Virus record (IMG/VR): IMGVR_UViG_3300037042_003533
Span: 19,700-83,699 of that record
DNA length: 64,000 nt
Strand: one strand, 5' to 3'
DNA from: a virus
The notes under the pieces are model-generated. The model was not told the DNA's origin and made no database searches. It worked only from the letters and a program-made list of their open reading frames with translations. The position numbers and the translations under genes were made by a program. Positions 24,893 to 34,022 of this stretch are shown piece after piece (position 1 is the stretch's first letter; every line of letters begins with the position of its first letter).

Positions 24893-27270
24893 TGGCTGAA
24901 GACTCTGCATATTGGGGAGGACATTTAATAGGGGACGCCGCTTCCGCAACTTTGTGGCAAGCTCCCTACTCGTCTGCCGAGTGGTCAGATGTACTGTCAA
25001 AACTCCTTACCTCTAATAATACGCTTGGTGGTTATATTGTTCCTGACTGTGATAGTGAGTTAGTTGTTACAGAAGCTAACCCTGCTGCTATGTCAGTGCG
25101 AGTCTTTGCTGGGGTCATGAACATCCACGGGCGAGTGTATGAGAATACCACTACTGAGACACTAGTCATTGGAGCTAACGCCACAGGCAACCCTCGAATT
25201 GATAGGGTTGTAGTTAGAATAAGTGTTGCTGCCCAAACTATTCGTCTGGCGGTTTTGCCGGGAGCTGCTGCTGCCTCTCCTTCTCTGCCTGCTTTAACCC
25301 AGACTGCCGCAACCTATGAAATATCCCTGGCCTACATTTGGGTAGCAAACGGGGCAGCTACTATTGTAGATGAAGACATCCATGACGAGAGATTGTTTCT
25401 TGCCAGTTCCGGCAACAGTGAAGATGTTACTCCTGTCGATAACCTGATCCGGAACAGTGAGTTTTATGGTTACAGCAAGATGAGTGGATTTGCTGTTGCT
25501 ACTGATCCCCCGGATGGTTGGAGTTTGGTGTCTACTCCTGCATCTATTGGGTTCTATGCTAAACCTGCTCAAATGGTTCGAGGGAGAGCTTTAGAAATAA
25601 TTGCTAATGGTGCTTCAGAAGGAATTTCTTACACCTTCTCTGTGCTGGCTTCTACTTCCTATGTTATTAAATTATTGACGCAGGTCACTGCTGGGGATAT
25701 TGGGTCAATTGTGGTAACAACAAATGCTGCTGCTCCCACCACGATAACTCGCTACACTAGAAGAACTGCCGCCTGGATAGAAGAGTTAATTTATTACACG
25801 ACAGAAGCCGACGCTACTACCATGACAGTTCAGTTACTAGCTTTAGCAAACACCGATGTGATTCAATATGGGCAGGTACTTGCCGTCAAAGGCCATATTC
25901 CAGGGCCCTTTAGAATGTGTAAGGAAGTTATCTACCACATTAAGGGTGTAACTGATACCAACTGGGCGGCGGATACTAAGTCGGATGGAACTACTACCAT
26001 CGATCTAGATGCGGACTTCCAAGCAATTATTCCCGGTGGGGCAAAGAAAGTTTTAGTTGGGTTAAAGGCCCAAGATTCTACTGTTGCAGGAGATAATATT
26101 CTAACTGAATATGCTGTTGCTAATCAAGATGTAGGAGTTCCTCTGCGGGGCCCTTCTGGAGCGGGGGGAACAGCCGCTATAACTGGAACCGGGACTCCTA
26201 TTCGTATAGGCGATAGTGCTAATTTAGACTATTGGGAGGCCCAATCCTTTACAACAATTACATCTGGTAGATTATCTCAACTGACATTTACTTTACTAGC
26301 CAACACCGGAACACCAGTTGGGGACATTACTTGGGAAATCTGTACCAACAATGTATCAGTGCCATCTGCAACAATTTTGCAGACTGGCACAATTACTCCC
26401 ACTGCAAGTGCAGTTAACACAGTAACTATTACTAATGGAGTATTTCTTAGCACAGGTACTACATATTGGCTTGTATTGCATCTTCCGGATCAAACCACAA
26501 ATAATGGTTGTAATTTGGATTGTCAAGATTCTTCCGACCCTGATGGTAACATGGCCTACAGTACAAATGGGGGAGGTTCTTGGACAGCCACTACGTATGA
26601 TTGTGCCTGTACTATTACTACCAACCCCGTTAGTGTCGGGGATAAATTAGCTCAATCCTTCCAAATAGCTGCTGACTCTTCCGTAACAGGAGTTAAACTA
26701 TACTTACTCAAGGTTGGTTCGCCTGTCGGAACAATGACCTTACGCATCGAAACTAACAATGCAGGGTCGCCTTCGGGGAACTTAGCTCATGCCAATGCTA
26801 CAATAACTTTGGCTGAGAGTGGGCTGGGGGCTGCTTATGCTCTAACAACATTTGCTTTTGCCACGGCTGCTTCCTTATCAGCAGCTACAACATACTGGAT
26901 AGTTCTATCGACAGACCGTGTTGCTAGTACAAGTAACTATGTCCTGTGGGGAAGTGATGCTTCGGCTCCCGGATATGCTTCTGGAGAACTGAAGTCTCAA
27001 GTTGGAGCAGCTTGGAGTGCTGAGTCTAAGGATGGGTGCTTCCAAGTTTACTTAACTATTGTAGCTTTAACTTCCAGTTTATCAGCGAGGGCAAAATCTG
27101 GTACAATTGATTTTGCAAAAGTAAGTCTAGCTGGGTTGGTGGGTAGTACAAATTATTATGGGCAGGGATGGGTTCCGGTAGACTCACTTAACAGATTTGA
27201 TCTTTATGTTGTTGATACCATAGCTAGTTCACTTATTTGTACTGTGTTGCTGTTAGGATTGGAGATATAG
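24892..27270 (+). CDS. Receptor-binding/tail fibre protein A with two tandem beta domains
   Basis: 792 residues, ATG overlapping previous TAA. The first 170 residues (SAYW at the start, GRVYENTT, PRIDRVVVR, IHDERLF) are shared with the next two genes and should be the tail-attachment domain. Residues 170-410 are shared in pattern too. A C-terminal region, absent from the paralogues, holds two copies of a beta-sandwich module (AQSFT...TTYWLVL near 450 and AQSFQ...TTYWIVLS near 600), a layout typical of glycan-binding modules. Confidence 0.72.
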   Translation: MAEDSAYWGGHLIGDAASATLWQAPYSSAEWSDVLSKLLTSNNTLGGYIVPDCDSELVVTEANPAAMSVRVFAGVMNIHGRVYENTTTETLVIGANATGNPRIDRVVVRISVAAQTIRLAVLPGAAAASPSLPALTQTAATYEISLAYIWVANGAATIVDEDIHDERLFLASSGNSEDVTPVDNLIRNSEFYGYSKMSGFAVATDPPDGWSLVSTPASIGFYAKPAQMVRGRALEIIANGASEGISYTFSVLASTSYVIKLLTQVTAGDIGSIVVTTNAAAPTTITRYTRRTAAWIEELIYYTTEADATTMTVQLLALANTDVIQYGQVLAVKGHIPGPFRMCKEVIYHIKGVTDTNWAADTKSDGTTTIDLDADFQAIIPGGAKKVLVGLKAQDSTVAGDNILTEYAVANQDVGVPLRGPSGAGGTAAITGTGTPIRIGDSANLDYWEAQSFTTITSGRLSQLTFTLLANTGTPVGDITWEICTNNVSVPSATILQTGTITPTASAVNTVTITNGVFLSTGTTYWLVLHLPDQTTNNGCNLDCQDSSDPDGNMAYSTNGGGSWTATTYDCACTITTNPVSVGDKLAQSFQIAADSSVTGVKLYLLKVGSPVGTMTLRIETNNAGSPSGNLAHANATITLAESGLGAAYALTTFAFATAASLSAATTYWIVLSTDRVASTSNYVLWGSDASAPGYASGELKSQVGAAWSAESKDGCFQVYLTIVALTSSLSARAKSGTIDFAKVSLAGLVGSTNYYGQGWVPVDSLNRFDLYVVDTIASSLICTVLLLGLEI

Positions 27271-27271
27271 A

Positions 27272-28663
27272 ATGGCTGAAGGTTCTGCTTATTGGGAAGG
27301 TGTAACCACAGGGGATGCAGGAACTTCGGCTGTTTGGGATGCTCCTTATACACATTCGGAATGGTCAAGCATTAAAAATTATCTTCTCGCTAATAGTGGA
27401 GAAGGTGGGTTTGTCCTTCCGGGGTACAACAATAACTTAGTAGTATTAGCATCAGCTCCTGGTGCTATGACAGTTGAAGTTGGGTCGGGAGCGATGTTTT
27501 CCCAAGGCAGAATTTACGAAAACACCACTACCCTAGTATTAAATATAGCTGCAAATACTTCGGGTTACAATCGAATAGACCGGATTGTTGTACGAACTAC
27601 ATTTGCTTCTCAAACAATCCGAACGGTAGTAATAGAAGGAACTCCTGCTGTAGTTCCGGCCTTGCCCGCTTTGGTTGATTCAATCACTTACTATGATGTA
27701 CCCTTGGCCTATGTTTGGGTAGATAACGCGGCAGTTGCAATAGCAGACACAGCAATTCATGACGAGCGATTGTTTGCAAGTAATCATCTATCTTTGAATA
27801 GCTACTATGATAAATCAAACCTTCTTAAAAACTCTGAGTTCATGGCATTTAGCCAACTAAATGGGGGGGCTACCACCAATCCACCAGAGTGCTGGGATTT
27901 GGTTGGTACACCATCCGATATTGCTTCTTACTCACGACCTTACCAAATGAGTCGGGGGCGAGCAGTACAAGTAACAGCCGATGGAGCCTCAGAAGGTATA
28001 TCCCAGACAGTTACAGTGAAGCCCTCGACTCCTTACGCGATAAGACTGCTTACCAGAGGAACTTCAGGAGATGTTGGACTTATTTCAGTTACAACTAACT
28101 CAGGGGCCCCAGGCACAATTTCCAGATATACTAGGAGATCAGATTCTTGGGTGGAAGAAACCCTTGTCTACATAACTGAAGCTGATGCTTCAACACTAAC
28201 AGTAAGTTTGCTTGCTCTTAATAGTGGGGATATTATTCGCTACGGTCAGGTAATTCTTGTGGAAGGTTATATCTCAGGGCCGTACAGAAAATGTCACGAG
28301 AAAATAGAATTCACTGAAGCTGTTACAGACTTCTTTTGGACTGTTTCCACTCGCGCAAATTATATATATACCGTGGATTTAACTACAGAATTTCAGGGGA
28401 TAATACTAGAAAACACCAAAGGGATTCTTGTGCAGCTATCTGGCTATGATGCAGTTGCCGCCGACAGCACTATATATGTAGGTCTAGGGCAAGCTACTGT
28501 CTCAACTGCTAACGTAGCAGAAAATATAACATTATACTCTACAGCTTGGGTGGGACTACAGACAAATGATGTTTCTGATTATCACACGTTCTATGTTTTT
28601 AGTTACTCTAACCCTGTATCCTCTTTTCGTATTACTATCAAAATATTAGGGATTGTGATCTAA
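27272..28663 (+). CDS. Receptor-binding/tail fibre protein B
   Basis: 463 residues, one base after the previous stop. Same N-terminal blocks as protein A (SAYWEG, GRIYENTT, YNRIDRIVVR, IHDERLF) and the same middle domain (NLLKNSEFMAFSQ, RGRAVQV, SRYTRR, YISGPYRKCHE), then a short different C-terminal end. A tandem paralogue with its own tip sequence. Confidence 0.72.
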   Translation: MAEGSAYWEGVTTGDAGTSAVWDAPYTHSEWSSIKNYLLANSGEGGFVLPGYNNNLVVLASAPGAMTVEVGSGAMFSQGRIYENTTTLVLNIAANTSGYNRIDRIVVRTTFASQTIRTVVIEGTPAVVPALPALVDSITYYDVPLAYVWVDNAAVAIADTAIHDERLFASNHLSLNSYYDKSNLLKNSEFMAFSQLNGGATTNPPECWDLVGTPSDIASYSRPYQMSRGRAVQVTADGASEGISQTVTVKPSTPYAIRLLTRGTSGDVGLISVTTNSGAPGTISRYTRRSDSWVEETLVYITEADASTLTVSLLALNSGDIIRYGQVILVEGYISGPYRKCHEKIEFTEAVTDFFWTVSTRANYIYTVDLTTEFQGIILENTKGILVQLSGYDAVAADSTIYVGLGQATVSTANVAENITLYSTAWVGLQTNDVSDYHTFYVFSYSNPVSSFRITIKILGIVI

Positions 28664-30024
28664 TGTCTGAAAATTCTGCCTTCTGGGATGGTATTGCTGT
28701 AGGAGATGCTGCTTCAGGAACAGGCTGGAAAGCAAAATACTCTAGTTCTAATATGAGTGATATTCTGTCTAAGGTTTTATCTAATGATAGTATATCGGGA
28801 TATGTTGTTCCTGAGTACGAAGACGAGCTAATGGTGCAGAGTAGCACACCTTATAGCATGAATGTTGTTGTTGGGGTAGGAAAAGCTCTTGTTAGCGGCA
28901 GGATTTATGCCAATACAGCTAATAAAACACTAGCTTTAGCCCCTAACGTTTCAGGTCAGGCTCGTTTAGATAGGGTTGTTTTACAAGTTGCCATAGCTCC
29001 TCAAACTTGCCGTCTTATTATACTAGAAGGAACACCGGGGGCTCCTCCTGTCCTCCCAACATTAACCCAAGATGCTAATATATTTGAGGTTCCCCTAGCC
29101 TATGTTTGGGTTCCTGCGGCGGCTGCTAATGTAGTAGATGCTGATATACACGATGAGAGATACTTCTTACAAACATTCTCAACCCTAAATAAGTATGCGG
29201 GAGCAGACACAGAAATTTGCAACTCTGAGTACATGATCACAGATAGGCTTGCCGCAGCAGGCCCTAAATATTACTACTACCCTACAAATTGGATTGGTGA
29301 TACCAAAACAGAAGCTATTTATAGTGCTGCTCCATCTCAAATGACGAGAGGGAGGGCCATAACTTTAACAGCCATAACAACTTCTACTACAGGTATCTAC
29401 CAAGACTTCCCAATAAAAGCTAGTACCCACTATGCAATCAAAGTTTTAGTCAAAGTAGCCATAGGTTCAGTCGGTTATATTACTGTAACTACAAACTCCT
29501 CTTCCCCAGTTACTATAACCAAGACTATCCGAAGAACAAATCTGTGGATAGAAGAAACAATCTACTATACTTCCGAATATGATTCTTCTAATATGACTAT
29601 AGCATTTTATCTCCCGGCTGTTAATGGACAGGTAATGTATGCTGGGCAAGTTTTAGCTGTAGAAGGGTATCATCCTGGGCCTTTTCGACCGATACACGAA
29701 ACTATCTTGTGTAGTTCAGAAATGGCATTCCATATAGACTTGCCTGGTTCTCATAGCTCCTCAACCGACACAGAAGATTGGAGTACAGTGTTTCCGGGGG
29801 CCAAAAGTCTTTTCCTACGGTCAAGTGCTGATGATACCTTAGACACAACAGGAGCCTTTTACAAACAATATGGTGGAACAGATGTATGGGTTGGTTGTGT
29901 GGGGGGTAGATCGCACAACAACGGCGAGATAGCCTTGATTGACAACAAATATGATGTAGAATATGTTGCTTCAGGGGTAAACACTATTTCAGCCTACTTG
30001 TACATAGACGGGATTCAAACATGA
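28663..30024 (+). CDS. Receptor-binding/tail fibre protein C
   Basis: 453 residues, ATG overlapping the previous TAA. Third tandem paralogue: SAFWDG start, GRIYANTA, ARLDRVVLQ, IHDERYF, then RGRAITLTA and YHPGPFRPIHE. The last 90 residues are unlike those of A and B. Three co-expressed fibres with different tips could widen host range or form a hetero-oligomeric tip. Confidence 0.72.
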   Translation: MSENSAFWDGIAVGDAASGTGWKAKYSSSNMSDILSKVLSNDSISGYVVPEYEDELMVQSSTPYSMNVVVGVGKALVSGRIYANTANKTLALAPNVSGQARLDRVVLQVAIAPQTCRLIILEGTPGAPPVLPTLTQDANIFEVPLAYVWVPAAAANVVDADIHDERYFLQTFSTLNKYAGADTEICNSEYMITDRLAAAGPKYYYYPTNWIGDTKTEAIYSAAPSQMTRGRAITLTAITTSTTGIYQDFPIKASTHYAIKVLVKVAIGSVGYITVTTNSSSPVTITKTIRRTNLWIEETIYYTSEYDSSNMTIAFYLPAVNGQVMYAGQVLAVEGYHPGPFRPIHETILCSSEMAFHIDLPGSHSSSTDTEDWSTVFPGAKSLFLRSSADDTLDTTGAFYKQYGGTDVWVGCVGGRSHNNGEIALIDNKYDVEYVASGVNTISAYLYIDGIQT

Positions 30025-31157
30025 GTGCTCTCTACGAGATTACTTTCTATGATGAAAACCTGGTTCCTCAAGGTATTCTGCAAGGCTGGGAATATTTGGA
30101 ACTTACCCAACGAGTTAACTCTCCTTGGAATATAAATATACGCTTAAAAACTAGCAACAGTAGTACCATGACCAGTTTTTTACGTAACACCGACGGCATG
30201 GTGGACTGGATATTCCTTGTTCGAAGAATAGACCCAGTTGCAAATATTAGTCATCTTGTTTATGAGGGGTTCAATCGTACTGTAGTAGATCAGTTTGATA
30301 GCCATGGTAACATTATCTTCAATTTATATGGGGTGGGATTCACAGAATTACTGCAAAGACGGATAGTTGTTCCTCCCACAGGATCAGAGACACTGGTGTA
30401 TTCTGGGTATGCGGAAACTGCTATGAAAGATTTTGTAAACTCACAGTGTATTAACCCGGCTGATCTTGCTAGAAGGGTGCCGGGGCTTACAAATGAAGTT
30501 AATAGCTCAACAGGGAATCCTGTGACTTACTCTGCCCGTTATACAGTTTTAGGAACTGTAATAAACAAATGTGCAGTAGACGGCGAGGTAGATTATGGGA
30601 TTGTCGGGGGTGATCCTGCTGTTGGAGGAACAGTAGGTGACCTTGAGTTTCAGGTTAGACCCACATGGGGGACAGATAAGCGAGTCGGAAACACCTTTGG
30701 CAACATCCCCACCATATTTGATGCTAGTTATAACAACATGGCTATCCCCATATACTCTGTAAACTCATCGGGGGAGAAAAACTACGTATATGTAGGGGGG
30801 CAGGGCCAAGGTGTTGATAGAATTATCAGACAAAATAGCAATGTAGATGGATTAGCAAAATCCCCTTGGAACAGACGAGAGGACTTTGCTGACGCTAGAC
30901 TCGAAAATACAACTTCTGCCCTCGATCTGTATGCTTCTGATTTGCTGAATACTTACAAAATAAAACGATCCCTGACATTTAATGTCATTCAAACTATAGG
31001 CACTCGTTGGGGGGTTAATTGGAACTTGGGAGATATTATCACCTCCCGATATTATGAAGTTCAGACAGACCAAAAAATTGTGGAAATAACTGCTAGAATA
31101 AGTCCTAACCAGAACACCGAAACAATTTCTGCCGAGTTCGAGCAACTAGAGGTATAA
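30021..31157 (+). CDS. Tail hub/baseplate protein, ReqiPepy6 Gp37-like
   Basis: 378 residues, ATGA overlap. Start YEITFYDENLVPQGILQGWEYLELTQRVNSPWNINIRL, then GVGFTELLQRRIV and the C-terminal WNLGDIITSRYYEVQTDQKIVEI follow the Siphovirus ReqiPepy6 Gp37-like family, related to the tail-hub proteins that close the tube and carry the fibres. Confidence 0.8.
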   Translation: MSALYEITFYDENLVPQGILQGWEYLELTQRVNSPWNINIRLKTSNSSTMTSFLRNTDGMVDWIFLVRRIDPVANISHLVYEGFNRTVVDQFDSHGNIIFNLYGVGFTELLQRRIVVPPTGSETLVYSGYAETAMKDFVNSQCINPADLARRVPGLTNEVNSSTGNPVTYSARYTVLGTVINKCAVDGEVDYGIVGGDPAVGGTVGDLEFQVRPTWGTDKRVGNTFGNIPTIFDASYNNMAIPIYSVNSSGEKNYVYVGGQGQGVDRIIRQNSNVDGLAKSPWNRREDFADARLENTTSALDLYASDLLNTYKIKRSLTFNVIQTIGTRWGVNWNLGDIITSRYYEVQTDQKIVEITARISPNQNTETISAEFEQLEV

Positions 31158-31158
31158 T

Positions 31159-31668
31159 ATGTCTCAGGAAAGAGAAGTTAAAGGGATACTTCAATCCCTA
31201 AACAAAACCCCGGCTGAGCTTGAAAAACGTCTTGCCTACTTAGAGAAGGCTGAGTATTCAAAACTTAACTACTATGCAGCTATTTACTTAGCAGTAGGAC
31301 AAATATTAGATACCACTGCTGGACTAACTATAATTCCAAGTATGACCTCCACTTATCTGAAGGGGTTTACACTAGCTTCTTCGGCTCTAACCTGCACAGA
31401 AGCTGGGGTGTATGTGCTAAATTACAGCATAAGTGTTTCTACAGCAGTCAGCACTACTTTGGCTAGTCTTGTGTACAAAACTGGAGTTTTTGCCCCTGGA
31501 AGCTATATGCAGCTTAATGCTGCTGCGTCGGCCATTAGTGTTTTATCAGCTCCCTTAATTGTATCTTTGGAAGTTGGTGACACAATCAGCTTAATGATGG
31601 ATTCTACCCCTAACAATATTGTAGTGGGGCAAGCTTCCTTGGTTCTAAACCGTGTTGGTGATAACTAG
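31159..31668 (+). CDS. Small fibre with N-terminal coiled coil and C1q/TNF-like head
   Basis: 169 residues. A short N-terminal coiled coil (LNKTPAELEKRLAYLEKAE) leads to a beta-rich C-terminal head with CTEAGVYVLNYSISVS and VSLEVGDTISLMM, like trimeric C1q/BclA-type tip domains. Last gene of the late operon. Confidence 0.65.
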   Translation: MSQEREVKGILQSLNKTPAELEKRLAYLEKAEYSKLNYYAAIYLAVGQILDTTAGLTIIPSMTSTYLKGFTLASSALTCTEAGVYVLNYSISVSTAVSTTLASLVYKTGVFAPGSYMQLNAAASAISVLSAPLIVSLEVGDTISLMMDSTPNNIVVGQASLVLNRVGDN

Positions 31669-31884
31669 CTTATAATACAGGAAAAGAATAATTTTCAAAT
31701 AATAAGAGGAGGGCTGAACTAACAGCGCCTCCTCTTTACCATATAAACACCAGTCTGTGCCAGTAGATGGCTCTACTACTGTGAGATCATCCTGCAAGGC
31801 ATTGTAGATGATCAATGCGTGCTGAGGCTCTTCCAAGACATCAATTTTCGAGCATGAGGGAAAGTCCCAAAAAGATTCTTTCAT
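31645..31884 (-). CDS. Small leaderless hypothetical protein
   Basis: 79 residues from ATG 31884, which has no ribosome site but lies exactly six bases after the -10 of a near-consensus promoter, as expected for a leaderless message. Its 3' end overlaps the small-fibre gene by 24 nt and contains a 9-bp terminator-like stem, so the last third may not be expressed. Soluble, acidic N-terminus; no family recognised. Confidence 0.45.
   Translation of the reverse strand: MKESFWDFPSCSKIDVLEEPQHALIIYNALQDDLTVVEPSTGTDWCLYGKEEALLVQPSSYYLKIILFLYYKLVITNTV
31704..31740. terminator. Hairpin at the convergent end of the late operon
   Basis: AAGAGGAGG (31704-31712) pairs perfectly with 31728-31736 across 15 nt, with A/T-rich sequence on both sides (AATAATAAG before, TTTACC after). 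Likely ends the late + transcripts; T-runs are short, so efficiency is uncertain. Confidence 0.65.
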
Positions 31885-31890
31885 GACCAA

Positions 31891-31919
31891 AGTATACTAA
31901 ACTTTACCTGGTTTGTCAA
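31891..31919 (-). promoter_or_regulatory. Strong sigma-70-type promoter
   Basis: Reading leftwards: TTGACA (31919-31914), 17-nt spacer, TATACT (31896-31891). Start of transcription falls at or next to ATG 31884. It lies over the 3' end of the RuvC-like gene. Confidence 0.75.
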
Positions 31920-32373
31920 GATTGCCCCAGTCCAGTGTTTTTGCTACACCAAACCCCCATATACCAACAGCTATCGCGTCACATTCATCCTCTGACAGCT
32001 TCTCATCAGGCAGAATCATAGTTGCTAAGTTTCTGATGTGTAGTTTACGACCTTTGTGGGTGATCCCACAAGCAGAATCTATGGCAGTTGTCATCCCAGC
32101 AAATGTCCTGGGGCCTATTACTGAGCACCAACCTTCAACCCAGCCAACAAGCCACTTTGTTTGGCCGAAGTTTCGAATGTTTTTGCCATAGTAGCAATCT
32201 TCAATAGCAACCCAATCGGGAGCAATCTCCCGAAGCCATTCCGTGGTCTTGTGAGCCATCTCTAAGGGGGTTTTTGCTGTGTACACACAATGATACACAG
32301 GCTCTTCATCATGCCAGACCACTAGCCCCGTATGAGTTGGGGCTAGGTCTAGGCTTACTCCGATTGTGGTCAT
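31897..32373 (-). CDS. RuvC/RNase H-fold Holliday-junction resolvase-like protein
   Basis: 158 residues from ATG 32373 (GGGAGAG upstream, ATGA overlap). TIGVSLDLAPTHTGLVV is the first strand with its catalytic Asp, WVAIEDCYYGKN carries the Glu, and LSEDECDAIAVGIWG the C-terminal acidic pair: the RuvC layout. It would resolve branched DNA before packaging or in recombination. Confidence 0.8.
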   Translation of the reverse strand: MTTIGVSLDLAPTHTGLVVWHDEEPVYHCVYTAKTPLEMAHKTTEWLREIAPDWVAIEDCYYGKNIRNFGQTKWLVGWVEGWCSVIGPRTFAGMTTAIDSACGITHKGRKLHIRNLATMILPDEKLSEDECDAIAVGIWGFGVAKTLDWGNLDKPGKV

Positions 32374-32618
32374 CTGCTCTCCCACTGACCCGGTAGCGGT
32401 ATAGCCTCACTAACGGGGGGATAGATAAGACCATCTTTTGTCTCAATTTTTATAAGGCTACAATCTTTTGACAAAGTTCTCTCTTTGATAAATGTTATTG
32501 GGTCAGTAATGTTTGTTCTCACCTCTTTAACTAAGTACCCAAGTACACAATATGGATCACCATATTCCTCTTCGAACGCTAATAGACAACAATCATCGCA
32601 AGCTTTATAAGTGATCAT
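32370..32618 (-). CDS. Small Cys-rich hypothetical protein
   Basis: 82 residues from ATG 32618 with AAGGAAAG upstream; the frame runs further but without a site. CDDCCLLAFEEEYGDPYC suggests a metal-bound N-terminal knot. Coupled to the resolvase gene by ATGA. Confidence 0.55.
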   Translation of the reverse strand: MITYKACDDCCLLAFEEEYGDPYCVLGYLVKEVRTNITDPITFIKERTLSKDCSLIKIETKDGLIYPPVSEAIPLPGQWESR

Positions 32619-32818
32619 TTTACTTTCCTTGTACTGTCTACCATCCCATACACCATAGGGTACACAGCAAACAATGTTGTAAACACAGCACAACTAAAAC
32701 TTTCCTCCACTGTTATTGGGAGAGAAAATATTCTAACAACAAGAAATATAATTGTTGTAATGACAGCAACTATTCCTAAGTTAAGAACCAGCATTCCGAG
32801 GGCTGTTTTGTAGCTCAT
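32615..32818 (-). CDS. Two-helix membrane protein
   Basis: 67 residues with two hydrophobic segments (about 8-30 and 40-60), GGGAGTT upstream, ATGA overlaps on both sides. Function unknown; could be a small inner-membrane effector. Confidence 0.58.
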   Translation of the reverse strand: MSYKTALGMLVLNLGIVAVITTIIFLVVRIFSLPITVEESFSCAVFTTLFAVYPMVYGMVDSTRKVK

Positions 32819-33141
32819 GTTTTAATAACTCCCACAGTTTTATACTTCCCAAAGTGATCTGGGTCAGAAATCTCAATCTTTGTTGAATCTTCTTCTTGTT
32901 TTTCTGTTACTTCTTGATCGGTCATCCTATTATGAAATTTCTTTATCTGCTTCGCTGTTTTTATCCCCAAGTCCTCTACCAACTCCCAGAAATTACCACA
33001 CAGCTCTTCATGTACACATATAAGATCAGCAGTGCCCTTGAATTTTACTACTAAATTTCTGCCTGTGCTAGTATCTTGAGATAAACGAGCCCATACTATT
33101 TCATCTTTGTTGATTATAACTTCAGTAAGATTATCAACCAT
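32815..33141 (-). CDS. Hypothetical protein
   Basis: 108 residues, GGGAGAGAA-ATG. N-terminal 70 residues look like a compact alpha/beta domain (EVIINKDEIVWARLSQD, NLVVKFKGTADLI) followed by an acidic, disordered tail. Ends overlapping the membrane-protein start. Confidence 0.58.
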   Translation of the reverse strand: MVDNLTEVIINKDEIVWARLSQDTSTGRNLVVKFKGTADLICVHEELCGNFWELVEDLGIKTAKQIKKFHNRMTDQEVTEKQEEDSTKIEISDPDHFGKYKTVGVIKT

Positions 33142-33177
33142 TTCTCTCCCTTTTCCTAATGTCCTATAACACTTATT

Positions 33178-33390
33178 CTAGTAGCGAGCGTTAGGGTTAA
33201 AAACTTCTAAACAATCTTCCTTAGAAATTTCCAGCCCCTCTAAAAAATCTTTTAGAGAAAAGGATTCTTGACCAAGCATAAACCCGCTATCATGTGTGCC
33301 TTCTACCAAGATTCTCTTAGTCTGTTGATCATAATCTATTAGGATATGATCTTGGTATTTAGTTCCTTTTGGTATATAAAGTCTAGACAT
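33178..33390 (-). CDS. Hypothetical protein ending in the shared junction repeat
   Basis: 70 residues, ribosome site GAAAGTAGGGAGAG-ATG. The end of the gene reads AACCCTAACGCT, the repeated junction also at 13.7 and 15.0 kb on the other strand. Soluble alpha/beta protein of unknown role. Confidence 0.58.
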   Translation of the reverse strand: MSRLYIPKGTKYQDHILIDYDQQTKRILVEGTHDSGFMLGQESFSLKDFLEGLEISKEDCLEVFNPNARY

Positions 33391-33577
33391 CTCTCCCTAC
33401 TTTCTCAAGAGCTTTTCTGGCAATTTCTCTCATGTAGTCACGTTCCCCATTGGACCCATACAGAGTACCATAACTAATAGGATCACCGCTGGGCCAAGTT
33501 TCCCCTGTCTCAGGAAACTCTCCAAACCACTTTGTAATACATCGAAGAGCTTCTACCAAGATAGTTTCGTTGGTCAT
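33383..33577 (-). CDS. Hypothetical protein
   Basis: 64 residues, TTAGAAAGGATTTGAA-ATG. Contains AGEFPETGETWPSGDPISYG-like turn-rich centre (FGEFPETGETWPSGDP) and an RDYMREIARKALEKVG helix. Its last codons form the AGAAAGTAGGGAGAG junction used as ribosome site by the next gene. Confidence 0.57.
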   Translation of the reverse strand: MTNETILVEALRCITKWFGEFPETGETWPSGDPISYGTLYGSNGERDYMREIARKALEKVGRDV

Positions 33578-33589
33578 TTCAAATCCTTT

Positions 33590-33844
33590 CTAAGACTGAG
33601 CGTTAGAGTTATTTGTTTCAAAATAACTCGCTATAAAATCAGGGTAGGATTCTAACCATCTTCCGTAACAACCATTACCTGAGCAAAAATTGTAGTAATG
33701 ATCCGCCCCGTCTTGGTCAGTATACAAAACACCACACCAACCAATAGGCAAAAGTATGTTTTGAGTCTTACACCCAGATTCAGTTATGAAATACCGGGCA
33801 GGCTCAACCAGTCTACAACCATCACAAATTATTTTAACTGACAT
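33590..33844 (-). CDS. Zinc-binding protein, paralogue of 13251-13454
   Basis: 84 residues from ATG 33844 with AGCAGGGAGAG; the upstream extension of the frame overlaps another gene. VKIICDGCRL at the start, LPIGW in the centre and FCSGNGCYGRWLE near the end match the paralogues at 13.3 and 34.0 kb. Ends in the junction repeat (AACTCTAACGCTCAG). Confidence 0.65.
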   Translation of the reverse strand: MSVKIICDGCRLVEPARYFITESGCKTQNILLPIGWCGVLYTDQDGADHYYNFCSGNGCYGRWLESYPDFIASYFETNNSNAQS

Positions 33845-33857
33845 CTCTCCCTGCTTT

Positions 33858-34022
33858 CTAATAGTCAAATTTGTTCGGGCTGAAAACCCACAAAAGATAC
33901 AAGGCACCTAAACCTATAGTTAGTCCATGAACAAATCTTTCCCAAGTTAATTTTCTGTCTCGAATAACCTCCATAATAATCCAACCCACCATAAAAGCTG
34001 TAAGCTAAGTTAGCGCCTTCAT
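33858..34022 (-). pseudogene. Small membrane-protein gene interrupted by TAG at codon 6
   Basis: ATG 34022 has an AGGATTTGAA ribosome site and overlaps the previous stop as ATGA, but codon 6 is TAG. The frame then stays open for 48 codons (LTAFMVGWIIMEV ... LTIGLGALYLLWV), which form two hydrophobic helices, ending TAG 33858. Either a nonsense-inactivated gene, amber readthrough, or a re-start at ATG 33992, which has no ribosome site. Confidence 0.55.
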
